Source: Shimia marina (GTDB lineage Bacteria > Pseudomonadota > Alphaproteobacteria > Rhodobacterales > Rhodobacteraceae). From it: a DNA stretch of 64,000 nt. The stretch is from contig NZ_CYPW01000024.1 of the NCBI RefSeq assembly GCF_001458175.1, positions 1 to 64,000 of the forward strand, given 5' to 3'. Below the pieces are notes generated by a model. The model worked only from the letters and a program-made list of their open reading frames with translations. It ran no database searches and was not told where the DNA came from. This document shows, one piece after another, positions 45,064 through 54,600 of the stretch (position 1 is its first letter; each line of letters opens with the position of its first letter). The translations under genes were made by a program, and so were the position numbers.

Positions 45064-45931
45064 GATGCTGACGCGCAATCTGTTGTAGGGCCTTGCTCAA
45101 GGGGGCCAATGCAGGGGCCAGCAGGCGGCTGGATTGCCAGAACAGAGGCGTGTCAAAGGGGGTGTCGGGCAAGAGCGGCACCAAGGCCCCGCTGTTGAGA
45201 TGCGGGCGCACCAAAGGTTCCGGGTTCATGCCCCAGCCCAACCCGAGCAGGGAGGCGTCCACAAACCCCGGTGCCGAGGGCAGGTGATGGCTGGGCGGCG
45301 TGGGGGTGATGCCAAGGGTTTGTTGCATCCATTGGTGTTGCAGGCGGTCTTTGGAACTGAAGATCAATACGGGGGCTTTGCTGATCGCCTCCGGGGTCAC
45401 GCCATTGGCAAAATGCTGTTTGACAAAGGCTGGGCTGGCAGAGGCGATATAGCGCATGGCCCCAAGCGGGAGGCTGTCGCAGCCTGCAATGGGCGCTTCA
45501 TGGGCGGTGACCGCTGCGACCACCTCGCCCCGGCGCAGCCAGTCGGCGGAAAAATCCTGATCATCGACAACCAGATCCACCAGCAGGTCGGGCACCTGCG
45601 CCACCGCTTTGAGAAAGAAGGTGGCAAGGCTGTCTGCGGTGACAGCGATGCGCAGGCGGGCGCTGCGCGGTGACAGGGCGGCAAGGTCGCGCGCCAGAGC
45701 GCCTTCCAACAGGCCAACCTGATCCAGATGGGCGGCAAGGCGGCGGCCGGTTTCCGTGCCCACGCAGGGGCTGCCGCGCAGCACCAGCGGCATGCCAATG
45801 CGTTCTTCAAGCGCCTTGAGACGTTGGGAAATTGCGGATTGGGTCACGCCGAGATCCTGCGCGGCAGCGTCGAAACTGCCGGTGCGCAGGATGGCCGCCA
45901 GCGCGGCGAGATGAGCGTAGTCAATCTGCAT
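45056..45931 (-). CDS. argP: LysR-family regulator ArgP/LysG
   Basis: A 291-aa regulator. The HTH is in YAHLAALAAILRTGSFDAAAQDLGVTQSAISQRLKALEERIG. Divergence from a LysE exporter with 85 bases between is the standard LysG/LysE arrangement, in which the regulator senses lysine or arginine and activates the exporter. The ATG at 45931 is used; an upstream extension to 46225 crosses the divergent promoter and the lysE start and is rejected. Confidence 0.9.
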   Translation of the reverse strand: MQIDYAHLAALAAILRTGSFDAAAQDLGVTQSAISQRLKALEERIGMPLVLRGSPCVGTETGRRLAAHLDQVGLLEGALARDLAALSPRSARLRIAVTADSLATFFLKAVAQVPDLLVDLVVDDQDFSADWLRRGEVVAAVTAHEAPIAGCDSLPLGAMRYIASASPAFVKQHFANGVTPEAISKAPVLIFSSKDRLQHQWMQQTLGITPTPPSHHLPSAPGFVDASLLGLGWGMNPEPLVRPHLNSGALVPLLPDTPFDTPLFWQSSRLLAPALAPLSKALQQIARQHLN

Positions 45932-46016
45932 TAGAGTTCCTAATGTGAGTGAAGATCTTTTAATTTGAGTAATTTTGATCGCTATCTTAGTCAAGACGCA
46001 CGAACAGGAGAGACAG

Positions 46017-46634
46017 ATGGCAGAGATGAGTATTTTGGGACCAGCAATCGCAGGGTTTGCACTTGGGTTTTCGCTGATCATGGCGATTGGGGCGCAGAAT
46101 GCCTTTGTGCTGCGCCAAGGGTTGCGCGGCGAATATGTGCTGCCTCTGGTGCTGACCTGCGCCATTTCTGATGCCATCCTGATCACCGCCGGGGTTGCAG
46201 GCTTTGGGGTTCTGATCGCGGCCAATCCGGCCTTGTTGGACTGGGTGCGCTATGCGGGGGCGGCTTTTCTAATTGTTTATGGGGCGATGAATTTTCGCGC
46301 GGCGCTGAAAGGTGGGGATGCCTTGCAGGATAAGGGCGGCACAGCAGGTAGCCTTGGTGCGGCGGTGACAACCTGCCTGCTGCTGACTTGGGCGAACCCG
46401 CATGTCTATCTCGACACGGTGGTGCTGCTTGGGGGGATTTCGGCACAATATAGCCCAACATGGGCCTTTGGGTTGGGCGCGGCCGTGGCGAGTTTTACCT
46501 TTTTCTTCATGCTGGGGTTCGGCGCGCAGCTGTTGCGGCCGCTGTTTACCAATCCGCGGGCCTGGCAGGTGTTGGACGTTGTGGTGGGGGCCACTATGTG
46601 GGCGATTGCCGCCAAGCTGATCTGGGGCATGTGA
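46017..46634 (+). CDS. lysE: LysE-family amino acid exporter
   Basis: A 205-aa membrane protein with six hydrophobic helices. GFSLIMAIGAQNAFVLRQGL near residue 15 and WANPHVYLDTVVLLGG near 130 are LysE signatures. It exports basic amino acids, controlled by the divergent ArgP/LysG. AGGAG lies six bases upstream of the ATG at 46017; a start 42 bases earlier is less likely. Confidence 0.93.
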   Translation: MAEMSILGPAIAGFALGFSLIMAIGAQNAFVLRQGLRGEYVLPLVLTCAISDAILITAGVAGFGVLIAANPALLDWVRYAGAAFLIVYGAMNFRAALKGGDALQDKGGTAGSLGAAVTTCLLLTWANPHVYLDTVVLLGGISAQYSPTWAFGLGAAVASFTFFFMLGFGAQLLRPLFTNPRAWQVLDVVVGATMWAIAAKLIWGM

Positions 46635-46729
46635 GGCGGCTGCACAGGATCTGTGCGCGCGTGCGGATTTGGGCGCATGGTGTTTTGGCGTAGGTTGAGG
46701 GCAGCCACAGCCCCAAGAGGAGATGCGCC

Positions 46730-47662
46730 ATGAGTTGGAACCCCGCCCTTGACCCCACATTGCCTGATGCGACGGCCTTGGAGGCCATTGAGACCGTGAT
46801 TGTGCCGCGCGCCCGTGATTTGGGGGGCTTTTCCGTGCGGCGCGCCTTGCCTGCGCCGAGGCGGCAGATGGTGGGGCCGTTTATCTTTTTTGATGCGGTT
46901 GGGCCAGTGGAGTTTCTGACCGGGCAGGGCATTGATGTGCGCCCCCATCCGCATATCGGTCTGGGGACGGTGACCTATCTCTATCGCGGCGAGTTTGAGC
47001 ATCGCGACAGTTTGGGCACCCATCAGATGATTTATCCCGGTGAGGTGAACTGGATGGTGGCGGGACATGGCGTGACCCATTCAGAGCGCACCAGTGCTGC
47101 CACACGTGCCGCTCCGAGTTCGCTGTTTGGCATTCAGACATGGGTCGCGTTGCCGGAGGCGCGCGAAGATGATCCGGCGATGTTTGAGCATCATGGCAAA
47201 GAGGCGCTGCCGTTTCTTGAAGGCGAAGGCAAAGAGGTCCGGCTGATCCTTGGGGATGCCTGGGGGGCGCGTGCGCCGGTGACGATGCTGTCAGAGACGT
47301 TTTATGCGGATGTGACGCTTGCGCCGGAGGCCAAGTTGCCGATGCCAGACAACCATGAGGATCGCGCGCTTTATGTGGTTTCCGGTGCGGTGGAAATCGC
47401 CGGGGATGTGTTTGAAGCGGGGCAGATGATGGTGTTTCGTCCCGGCGATGCGATTACGGTCACCGCAGGACCGTTGGGTGCGCGGTTGATGGCGTTGGGC
47501 GGGGCCACAATGAACGGACCACGGTATATTTCATGGAACTTTGTGAGCTCCAGCAAAGAAAAAATCGAAGCCGCCAAGGCCGATTGGGCCGCAGGGGACT
47601 GGGCGCATGGGCGGTTTCAACTGCCACCGGGGGATGCGGAGGAGTTTATCCCGTTGCCATAG
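46730..47662 (+). CDS. Pirin-family bicupin protein
   Basis: A 310-aa protein. RRALPAPRRQMVGPFIFFDAVGP and RPHPHIGLGTVTYLYRGEFEHRD carry the conserved metal-binding histidines and glutamate of pirins. Bacterial pirins include quercetinases and proteins of unknown role. GAGGAG precedes the ATG. Its 3' end overlaps that of the convergent chemoreceptor gene by 17 bases. Confidence 0.9.
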   Translation: MSWNPALDPTLPDATALEAIETVIVPRARDLGGFSVRRALPAPRRQMVGPFIFFDAVGPVEFLTGQGIDVRPHPHIGLGTVTYLYRGEFEHRDSLGTHQMIYPGEVNWMVAGHGVTHSERTSAATRAAPSSLFGIQTWVALPEAREDDPAMFEHHGKEALPFLEGEGKEVRLILGDAWGARAPVTMLSETFYADVTLAPEAKLPMPDNHEDRALYVVSGAVEIAGDVFEAGQMMVFRPGDAITVTAGPLGARLMALGGATMNGPRYISWNFVSSSKEKIEAAKADWAAGDWAHGRFQLPPGDAEEFIPLP

Positions 47663-48806
47663 CCTTGTGTGGTTCGTGCGGTGTGTTGTGCGGTGTCTCG
47701 ACCGTCAGCAGAGAGAGCGCCTCGCCGCAAAGGGTGATGTTGTTCTGAGAGCCTTGCACGGCGGCTTCGGTGTTGTCGCGAATGGATTTGATCTCAGAGA
47801 CAATGCCGGAATAAAGCGGCAATTGCTGACGGGTTTCATCGCTGTTTGAGGCGATGTCGGCGACGAGACTGGTGATGGTGGCCTGAATGTTATGCGTCAG
47901 GCTGCGACAGGCCTCGCCGCGTGCGAGGCTCTGCTGGGCGGCTTTGGCCACATTGGCGACGGTGGTGGAGAGATCGGCCTGCGCGTCGGTGAGATCATCC
48001 ATGCGCGACAGAATGCGGGTGATGTCTGCATCTGCCATATCGGCCAGCTCGCGCACTTCGCCTGCGATGATGGCAAAGCCGCGTCCCTTTTCGCCAGCGC
48101 GCGCCGCCTCGATGCCGGAATTGAGCGCCAGCAGGCGAATACGGTCAGCCAGGCCGCGAATGGCCTCAGAGGCATTGGCCACCTCGGCCAGGGTTGTTTC
48201 GATCTTCTGCACCGGTTCAGCGATATGGGTGATCTGTTGGGTGGCGTCAGAGGCGAGATCAAGGAAACCATCGACCTCGCGGGTGACCTCCTGCACGGCA
48301 GTGCCTACGTCAGAGGCGGTGGCCGCAGAGTGGCTGGCCCCGTCGCAAAGTGTGTCAAAGGTGGTGCCGAGGGTTTCGGCCTGATCAATCAGGTTTGAGA
48401 TGAAGGTGACCCGTTCGCGCGACGTGCGGTTCACGTTGGTGGCATTGTCGCGGATCGTTTCAACGCGCGCTGTGGCGTCGGTGAGCCCGTCTGGATAGAT
48501 CAGACGCTCTTCCACGACGGTTTGCACCATAGGCTCTGCGGGGGGCATCGCCTCTGAGGTAGCCGGCTCTTGTGGCGCGGGTGGTGTCTTGGGTTGTGCC
48601 AGATAGGTGGAGAGTGCGCTGACGCAGAAAGGGACCAGAGTGGTGAGGCCAGCGGCGAGCCAATCCAGCGGTGCGCCCTGCGCGATATCCGCACTCTGAT
48701 TGATAAAGGTCAGCACAGGGCCTACGATGCTGGCCGCAATCAGGCCGCGCTTGAGAGATATGCGCAGGGCGGAGCGGGGCGGTTTGTGGTGTGTTGCTTG
48801 GGACAT
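47646..48806 (-). CDS. Minimal methyl-accepting chemotaxis protein (no ligand domain)
   Basis: A 386-aa protein with two closely spaced hydrophobic helices (residues 19-32 and 46-65) and only a short loop between, so there is no periplasmic sensor domain. No HAMP domain is evident. The signalling hairpin is clear: LALNSGIEAARAGEKGRGFAII near residue 240. It should act on CheA/CheW from the membrane, sensing either an internal or a membrane cue. It overlaps the convergent pirin gene at the 3' end. Confidence 0.85.
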   Translation of the reverse strand: MSQATHHKPPRSALRISLKRGLIAASIVGPVLTFINQSADIAQGAPLDWLAAGLTTLVPFCVSALSTYLAQPKTPPAPQEPATSEAMPPAEPMVQTVVEERLIYPDGLTDATARVETIRDNATNVNRTSRERVTFISNLIDQAETLGTTFDTLCDGASHSAATASDVGTAVQEVTREVDGFLDLASDATQQITHIAEPVQKIETTLAEVANASEAIRGLADRIRLLALNSGIEAARAGEKGRGFAIIAGEVRELADMADADITRILSRMDDLTDAQADLSTTVANVAKAAQQSLARGEACRSLTHNIQATITSLVADIASNSDETRQQLPLYSGIVSEIKSIRDNTEAAVQGSQNNITLCGEALSLLTVETPHNTPHEPHKAMATG

Positions 48807-49006
48807 GCGCGGGGCCTGTTCATTTCACAAGGGTGTCTATTTGCTAACAAGAAGAGGCAAAAACTTGGTAAACAGCAAATCACCTTTGCGCGCGCAGAGG
48901 CTGCGGAAAACCATTGTAACAGCCTTTCTCAGGGCGATCTCGGGGGGAAGACCGTTAACCTGTTTCCTATCTCGACTTTCCTGGTGACGCATGTCTATGT
49001 GGCGTC

Positions 49007-49912
49007 ATGACGGATGAAGCAGCTTCTTTCCCGCTGAAGGGGGTCTTTTGGATGCTTGTCACGGGGCTTTGCTTTGTGGCGGTGACAGCTTTGGTGAAGC
49101 TGGTGGGCACCCGATTGCCTGCGGCGGAAACCGCGTTTTTGCGCTATGCGCTGGGGGCTGTGTTTCTGATCCCGATGATCCGCCCGATTGTGCAGGCACG
49201 GCTGAGCCGACGACAGCTTGGGCTGTTTGGCCTGCGCGGCGTGTTGCACACCGGCGCGGTGGTGGCCTGGTTTTTTGCGATGACGCGGATTCCGATCGCG
49301 GAAGTGACGGCGATGAACTATCTCTCGCCGGTCTATGTGACGGTGGGGGCTGCGCTGTTTTTGGGAGAAAAATTGGCGTTTCGCAGGATTGCGGCGGTGA
49401 TTGTCGCCCTGATCGGGGTGGCGATTATTCTAAGGCCCGGATTTCGGGAACTCAGCCCCGGGCATTTTGCCATGTTGTTCACGGCGCTGGGCTTTGCCGG
49501 GGGCTATCTGATTGCAAAGAAGCTGAGCGAGGAGGTGAGCCCTACTGTGGTTGTCGGCATGTTGTCTGTCACCGTCACCATCGGGCTTGCGCCGCTAGCG
49601 TTGTCGGTTTGGGTGGCACCCACCTTTGAAGAACTGGTGATCCTGTTTGCGGTGGCCTGCTTTGCCACGGCGGGCCACTATACGATGACGCTGGCGTTCA
49701 AGGCGGCGCTGGTGACTGTGACACAGCCGGTGAGCTTTTTGCAGATGGTCTGGGCGGTACTGCTGGGATGGCTGGCCTTTGGGGAGCAGCCGGATGTCTG
49801 GGTGTTGGTGGGCGCGCTGGTGATCATTGGAGCGATCAGCTTTATCACCTGGCGGGAAGCGGTGCTCAAGCGGCGCCAGATCACACCTTTGGTGGGGCAG
49901 ACCAAACTCTGA
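49007..49912 (+). CDS. DMT-superfamily (EamA) transporter
   Basis: A 301-aa inner-membrane protein with about ten helices in two EamA repeats: first half with AAETAFLRYALGAVFLIP, ending ALIGVAIILRPGF; second half with ALGFAGGYLIAKKL. Such proteins export or import small metabolites, substrate unknown. It lies 114 bases upstream of betC and may or may not be part of the choline locus. Confidence 0.88.
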   Translation: MTDEAASFPLKGVFWMLVTGLCFVAVTALVKLVGTRLPAAETAFLRYALGAVFLIPMIRPIVQARLSRRQLGLFGLRGVLHTGAVVAWFFAMTRIPIAEVTAMNYLSPVYVTVGAALFLGEKLAFRRIAAVIVALIGVAIILRPGFRELSPGHFAMLFTALGFAGGYLIAKKLSEEVSPTVVVGMLSVTVTIGLAPLALSVWVAPTFEELVILFAVACFATAGHYTMTLAFKAALVTVTQPVSFLQMVWAVLLGWLAFGEQPDVWVLVGALVIIGAISFITWREAVLKRRQITPLVGQTKL

Positions 49913-50026
49913 GAGCGGACGGCGCGCTTCGGCAATCCGCGACATGCTTCGTGTCGCGTTTGCGATTGTGTTTGCGGCCCGTGCGGCCCTAGTGTTGCGG
50001 CAGACAGCGCAGAAAGAGGAGCCGCC

Positions 50027-51535
50027 ATGACCCGTCCTAATATTCTCATTTTCATGGTGGATCAGCTCAATGGGACGCTGTTTCCCGATGGGCCGGCAGA
50101 CTGGCTACATGCGCCGAACCTGAAAAAGCTGGCAGCGCGGTCTACCCGCTTTCAGAATGCCTATACCGCCAGCCCGCTGTGTGCGCCGGGGCGGGCGAGC
50201 TTTATGACCGGGCAACTGCCAAGTGACACGCGGGTCTATGACAATGCGGCGGAGTTTGCCTCCTCCATCCCGACCTATGCCCACCATCTGCGCCGGGCGG
50301 GCTATCAGACCTGCCTGTCCGGGAAGATGCATTTTGTCGGGCCAGACCAGCTGCATGGTTTTGAGGAGCGGCTGACCACGGATATTTATCCGCCGGATTT
50401 TGGCTGGACGCCGAATTATCGCAAACCGGGCGAGCGGATTGAGTGGTGGTATCACAATATGGGTAGCGTCACCGGCGCGGGTGTTGCGGAAATCTCCAAC
50501 CAGATGGAATATGACGACGAGGTGGCCTACCACGCCACGCGCAAGGTCTATGATCTGGCGCGGGGGCATGACGCGCGGCCCTGGTGTTTGACTGTCAGTT
50601 TCACCCACCCGCATGATCCTTATGTGGCGCGCAAGAAATATTGGGATCTTTATGAGGATTGCGAACATCTGCTGCCGGAGGTGGGGCCGATCCCTTATGA
50701 GGAGCAGGATGCGCATTCCAAGCGCATCTTTGATGCCAATGACTGGCGCAGCTTTGACATCACCGAAGAAGATGTGCGCCGCTCCCGCCGGGCCTATTTT
50801 GCCAATATCAGCTATCTGGATGACAAGATTGGCGAGGTGATGGAGGCGTTGGAGGCGACCCGTCAGGAGGCCATCATCCTGTTCGTGAGTGATCACGGCG
50901 ATATGCTGGGCGCGCGCGGGCTGTGGTTCAAGATGAGCTTTTATGAAGGCTCGAGCCGGGTGCCGATGATGGTGGCGGCGCCGCAGATGCAGCCGGGGCT
51001 GGTGACAACGCCAGTGAGCAATATCGACGTCTGCCCCACGCTGTGTGATCTGGCGGGGGTGAGTATGGAGGAGGTCATGCCCTGGACCACGGGGGAGAGC
51101 CTTGTGCATCTGGGGCAGGGCGGCACGCGAGACACGCCGGTGGCGATGGAATATGCGGCGGAGGCCTCTTATGCGCCGATGGTCTCGCTGCGCTATGGCA
51201 AGTGGAAATACAACCGCTGTGCGCTCGACCCCGATCAGCTGTTTGATCTGGACGCCGATCCGCATGAGCTGACCAATCTGGCCGAAGTGGCGGACCATCA
51301 GGGCACGGTGCAGACGTTGCGTGCCAAATCAGAGGCGCGCTGGGATCTGGCGGCGTTTGATGCGGCCGTGCGGGAAAGTCAGGCGCGGCGCTGGGTGGTT
51401 TATGAGGCGTTGCGGCAGGGGGGATATTACCCTTGGGATTATCAACCGCTGCAGCAAGCCTCTGAGCGCTACATGCGCAACCACATGGATCTGAATGTGG
51501 TGGAAGAAAACCAGCGGTTCCCGCGCGGAGAATAG
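50027..51535 (+). CDS. betC: Choline-sulfatase
   Basis: A 502-aa type I sulfatase that cleaves choline-O-sulfate to choline and sulfate, feeding betaine synthesis. PLCAPGRASFMTG near residue 60 holds the cysteine (CxPxR) that is converted to formylglycine. ILFVSDHGDMLG near 290 and SFYEGSSRVPM near 305 are metal and substrate-site motifs. The C-terminus ends with the choline-sulfatase-type tail RRWVVYEALRQGGYYPWDYQP. GAGGAG precedes the ATG. It is near betI, betB and betA, which confirms the assignment. Confidence 0.95.
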   Translation: MTRPNILIFMVDQLNGTLFPDGPADWLHAPNLKKLAARSTRFQNAYTASPLCAPGRASFMTGQLPSDTRVYDNAAEFASSIPTYAHHLRRAGYQTCLSGKMHFVGPDQLHGFEERLTTDIYPPDFGWTPNYRKPGERIEWWYHNMGSVTGAGVAEISNQMEYDDEVAYHATRKVYDLARGHDARPWCLTVSFTHPHDPYVARKKYWDLYEDCEHLLPEVGPIPYEEQDAHSKRIFDANDWRSFDITEEDVRRSRRAYFANISYLDDKIGEVMEALEATRQEAIILFVSDHGDMLGARGLWFKMSFYEGSSRVPMMVAAPQMQPGLVTTPVSNIDVCPTLCDLAGVSMEEVMPWTTGESLVHLGQGGTRDTPVAMEYAAEASYAPMVSLRYGKWKYNRCALDPDQLFDLDADPHELTNLAEVADHQGTVQTLRAKSEARWDLAAFDAAVRESQARRWVVYEALRQGGYYPWDYQPLQQASERYMRNHMDLNVVEENQRFPRGE

Positions 51536-51611
51536 CGCGACGGGCGACATCACCCAATCTTAAAGGGTTTGCGCTTAGGCTCCGACCGGCCTGTCAGAGG
51601 AGAGCGCAAAG

Positions 51612-52268
51612 ATGGGGAAATTAGGTGTATGGATGATGTCAGCCATGGCCGCTTGGGCGGGTGGGGCTGAGGCGCAGATGGTGATAGACAGTGGTATGCA
51701 GAGCGGGACCTATGGTGAGCCGCTCGAAGATGTGGCGCTGTTGCAGGGCTGTGTGTTTGAACAGGAGGTGCCCAGCTGTGAGCTTGCCAGCAATGGGTTT
51801 ACCTATTGGGTGAGCTGGGATGACCCGACGCCGGGATACATCCTTGAGGCCATGGGCGCGCTTTATGTGAGTGCACCACTTTGGATCCGCGCGGATATTG
51901 TCTCTATGGGGGATATGTCTGCGGAGATTGCGGTGCATGCGCTGCGCCATGATGCGGCGCTTGATCCCTTTGCTGAGATCCGGGCCAATTTGCAGGGCAG
52001 CTGGGTGTTTGATGCGGATCCGGCCTATACGTCACGTGTCTGGGGAGATCGGGTCACTGAGGAGATCAACGGGGATTTTTCTGCGGAGTATAGCATGCAG
52101 ATTGCCGAGAGCTGTGAAGCGTCACAAGGGCAGGGGCCTGTGCTGATCGCCCATATGGATCCATGGAGCACGCCGCCCTGTATGATCCTTGAGGCAGTGA
52201 CGCCACAAAAGCTGATCCTGCAGATGGCGGGCGGCGATGGCACGTTGTTTAAATACCGGCGTCCGTAG
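51612..52268 (+). CDS. Exported protein of unknown function (218 aa)
   Basis: Not recognised. A signal peptide ends after GGAEA, and the mature part has cysteines near residues 47, 56, 165 and 190 that could form disulfides in the periplasm. It is acidic and aromatic-rich. It sits between betC and betI, transcribed with betC and 76 bases after it, so it may be co-expressed, but no link to choline is shown. AGAGGAGAG lies upstream. Confidence 0.65.
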   Translation: MGKLGVWMMSAMAAWAGGAEAQMVIDSGMQSGTYGEPLEDVALLQGCVFEQEVPSCELASNGFTYWVSWDDPTPGYILEAMGALYVSAPLWIRADIVSMGDMSAEIAVHALRHDAALDPFAEIRANLQGSWVFDADPAYTSRVWGDRVTEEINGDFSAEYSMQIAESCEASQGQGPVLIAHMDPWSTPPCMILEAVTPQKLILQMAGGDGTLFKYRRP

Positions 52269-52293
52269 CGCGCTCAGGTTCTGAAAGAATGGA

Positions 52294-52905
52294 TCAGCTG
52301 GCGAGGCCTGTTTGCAGATGACAGCCATGGTTTTCCAGCATGAGAGCCGCCACATCGCGGGCCTCGGCACGGGCCTGCGCCGGGTTAAGTGGCGTGTCAG
52401 ACTGCGCCGCTTCCAGCCAGACACCATCCATGTAGCATTGCAGCGCTTCGCGGAGGGTCTCGCGCCGCTCTTCGGGCACAAGGGCGCGCAATTCGGCGCG
52501 GAAATGCGCATTCACGCGGGAGCGGTTGATGCGATGCAGGCGCTGCAGGCTTTGGGAATAAGGGGCGTTGGCCCAGAACTGCATCCAGAGCGAGCATTGC
52601 TCATTGGTGAAGAGCCGGTCTGAAAAGTTGGCATCCAGCACCGCAATCAACCGCTCATGTGGGGTTGTGGCGGTGGCGTAACGCTCCAGCATGGCGTCTT
52701 TGAGCAGGGACAGGAGACGGCGCATGGTCGCCTCCATCAGTTTTTCCTTGGAGCCAAAGTAATAGTTGATCGAGGCGGCGGAAGCGCCTGCCTCGGCAGC
52801 GATTTCCGCCATGGTCACAACGGCATAGCCACGTTTGTGCACCGCCGTGATGGTGGCGTTGATCAACTCTTCATGACGGATATCGCGGATACGTGTACGG
52901 CCCAT
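52294..52905 (-). CDS. betI: TetR-family repressor BetI
   Basis: A 203-aa repressor. The HTH lies in TMAEIAAEAGASAASINYYFGSKEKLMEATM, and the C-terminal part has LWMQFWANAPYSQSLQRLHRINRSR, characteristic of BetI. BetI represses the choline-to-betaine genes and is relieved by choline. It is divergent from betB with 150 bases between; a dyad there may be its operator. Confidence 0.93.
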   Translation of the reverse strand: MGRTRIRDIRHEELINATITAVHKRGYAVVTMAEIAAEAGASAASINYYFGSKEKLMEATMRRLLSLLKDAMLERYATATTPHERLIAVLDANFSDRLFTNEQCSLWMQFWANAPYSQSLQRLHRINRSRVNAHFRAELRALVPEERRETLREALQCYMDGVWLEAAQSDTPLNPAQARAEARDVAALMLENHGCHLQTGLAS

Positions 52906-52947
52906 GACGCCACTTTAACGTGCCCGGCGTCAGGAGCAATATCGTTG

Positions 52948-52966
52948 TTTCATGAAAAAAATGAAA
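52948..52966 (+). promoter_or_regulatory. Candidate BetI operator
   Basis: TTTCAT-N7-ATGAAA is a perfect dyad in the middle of the betI-betB intergenic region, embedded in A/T-rich sequence that could also contain the promoters. Confidence 0.4.
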
Positions 52967-53055
52967 TGGTCATTTAAAAAATAATAAGCCAGTGCTAGTC
53001 TGCCTCTCAAATTGAGATTCCGTGCCTTGAGCGCGGGCGAAAAAAGGAACGCGCC

Positions 53056-54507
53056 ATGCAATTGCAACCGACGGCCAGTCACTTCATCAACGGCGCCTAT
53101 GTGGAAGACACCGCAGGGGCGCAAATTGACATCATCTACCCGGCCACAGGCGCGGTGATTGGCAAGGTGCATGCGGCGACGCCGGCGATTGTGGAGCAGG
53201 CTCTGGAAAGCGCCAAGGCGGGTCAGAAGATCTGGGCGGCGATGACGGGGCGGGAGCGTGGCCGCATCATGTCCCGTGCGGCGGCCATGATCATGGAGCG
53301 CAACCATGAGCTTTCCGTGCTTGAGACCTATGACACTGGCAAGCCTTATCAGGAGACCAGCGTCGCGGATGCCACCAGCGGGGCCGATGCGCTGGAATAT
53401 TTCGGCGGTCTTGCGGGCAGCCTGACCGGGGAGCACATCCCGCTGGGCGAAGACTGGGTCTATACGGTGCGCGAGCCGCTGGGGGTTTGTGTGGGCATCG
53501 GGGCCTGGAATTACCCGACGCAGATTGCCTGCTGGAAAGGCGCGCCTGCGCTGGCCTGCGGCAATGCGATGGTGTTCAAACCTTCGGAAACCACACCGAT
53601 GTGTGCCTTGAAAGTGGCGGAGATCCTGCATGAGGCCGGAGTGCCTGCCGGGGTCTACAATGTCATTCAGGGGATGGGAGACCTGGGGGCCGCGTTGGTC
53701 AATGATCCGCGTGTGGACAAGGTGAGCCTGACCGGATCTGTGCCCACCGGCAAAAAGGTCTATGCGGCGGCCGCCAGCCACATGAAACATGTGACCATGG
53801 AGCTTGGCGGGAAATCTCCGCTGATCATCTTTGACGATGCGGATGTGGAGAACGCCGTGGGCGGGGCCATTTTGGGCAATTTCTACAGCTCTGGTCAGAT
53901 CTGCTCCAACGGCACACGGGTGTTTGTGCAAAAAGGCATCAAGGAAAAGTTCCTGGCGCGGTTGGCCGAACGTCTGGGCACGGCGGTGATTGGCGATCCG
54001 CTGGATGAGGCCACGAGCTTTGGACCGATGGTCTCTGAGCGTCAGATGAACATCGTGCTGGGCTATATGGACAAAGGTGTGGAAGAGGGCGCGCGGCTGG
54101 TGTGCGGCGGTAAACGTCTGGCGCGGGATGGGTTCTATCTTGAACCCACCGTCTTTGCGGATGTCACCGATGAGATGACCATTGCCCGTGAGGAGATTTT
54201 TGGCCCGATCATGTCGGTGCTGGATTTTGAGGACGAGGACGAGGTGATTGCCCGCGCCAATGACACGGAGTTTGGGCTTTCTGCTGGGGTGTTCACCGCC
54301 GATCTGTCGCGTGGTCATCGGGTGATTGGCAAGCTGGATGCAGGCAGCTGTTTCATCAACTCCTACAATGACGCGCCGGTGGAGGCCCCTTTTGGCGGGG
54401 TGAAAGCCTCCGGTGTGGGCCGCGAAAACAGCAAGGAAGCCATAAAGCACTACAGTCAGGTTAAGTCGGTCTATGTGCGCATGGGTGACGTGGAAGCGCC
54501 TTACTAA
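53056..54507 (+). CDS. betB: Betaine aldehyde dehydrogenase
   Basis: A 483-aa NAD(P)-dependent aldehyde dehydrogenase making glycine betaine. The general-base glutamate is in [10 protein letters not shown] near residue 252, the nucleophile cysteine in [12 protein letters not shown] near 286, and GAWNYP near 150 binds the cofactor. The normal BetB length and tail ([14 protein letters not shown]-type) are present. AAGGAA is upstream of the ATG. It is the first gene of betBA. Confidence 0.95.
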   Translation: MQLQPTASHFINGAYVEDTAGAQIDIIYPATGAVIGKVHAATPAIVEQALESAKAGQKIWAAMTGRERGRIMSRAAAMIMERNHELSVLETYDTGKPYQETSVADATSGADALEYFGGLAGSLTGEHIPLGEDWVYTVREPLGVCVGIGAWNYPTQIACWKGAPALACGNAMVFKPSETTPMCALKVAEILHEAGVPAGVYNVIQGMGDLGAALVNDPRVDKVSLTGSVPTGKKVYAAAASHMKHVTMELGGKSPLIIFDDADVENAVGGAILGNFYSSGQICSNGTRVFVQKGIKEKFLARLAERLGTAVIGDPLDEATSFGPMVSERQMNIVLGYMDKGVEEGARLVCGGKRLARDGFYLEPTVFADVTDEMTIAREEIFGPIMSVLDFEDEDEVIARANDTEFGLSAGVFTADLSRGHRVIGKLDAGSCFINSYNDAPVEAPFGGVKASGVGRENSKEAIKHYSQVKSVYVRMGDVEAPY

Positions 54508-54600
54508 CAACGCGCTTTTGCGGCGCTCCCGCCCACCCACACCGCACCGCCAAAGCGCGTTGGGGTTGGGTGCTGGCGGCTCTGTCAGAGAAAGAAGATC

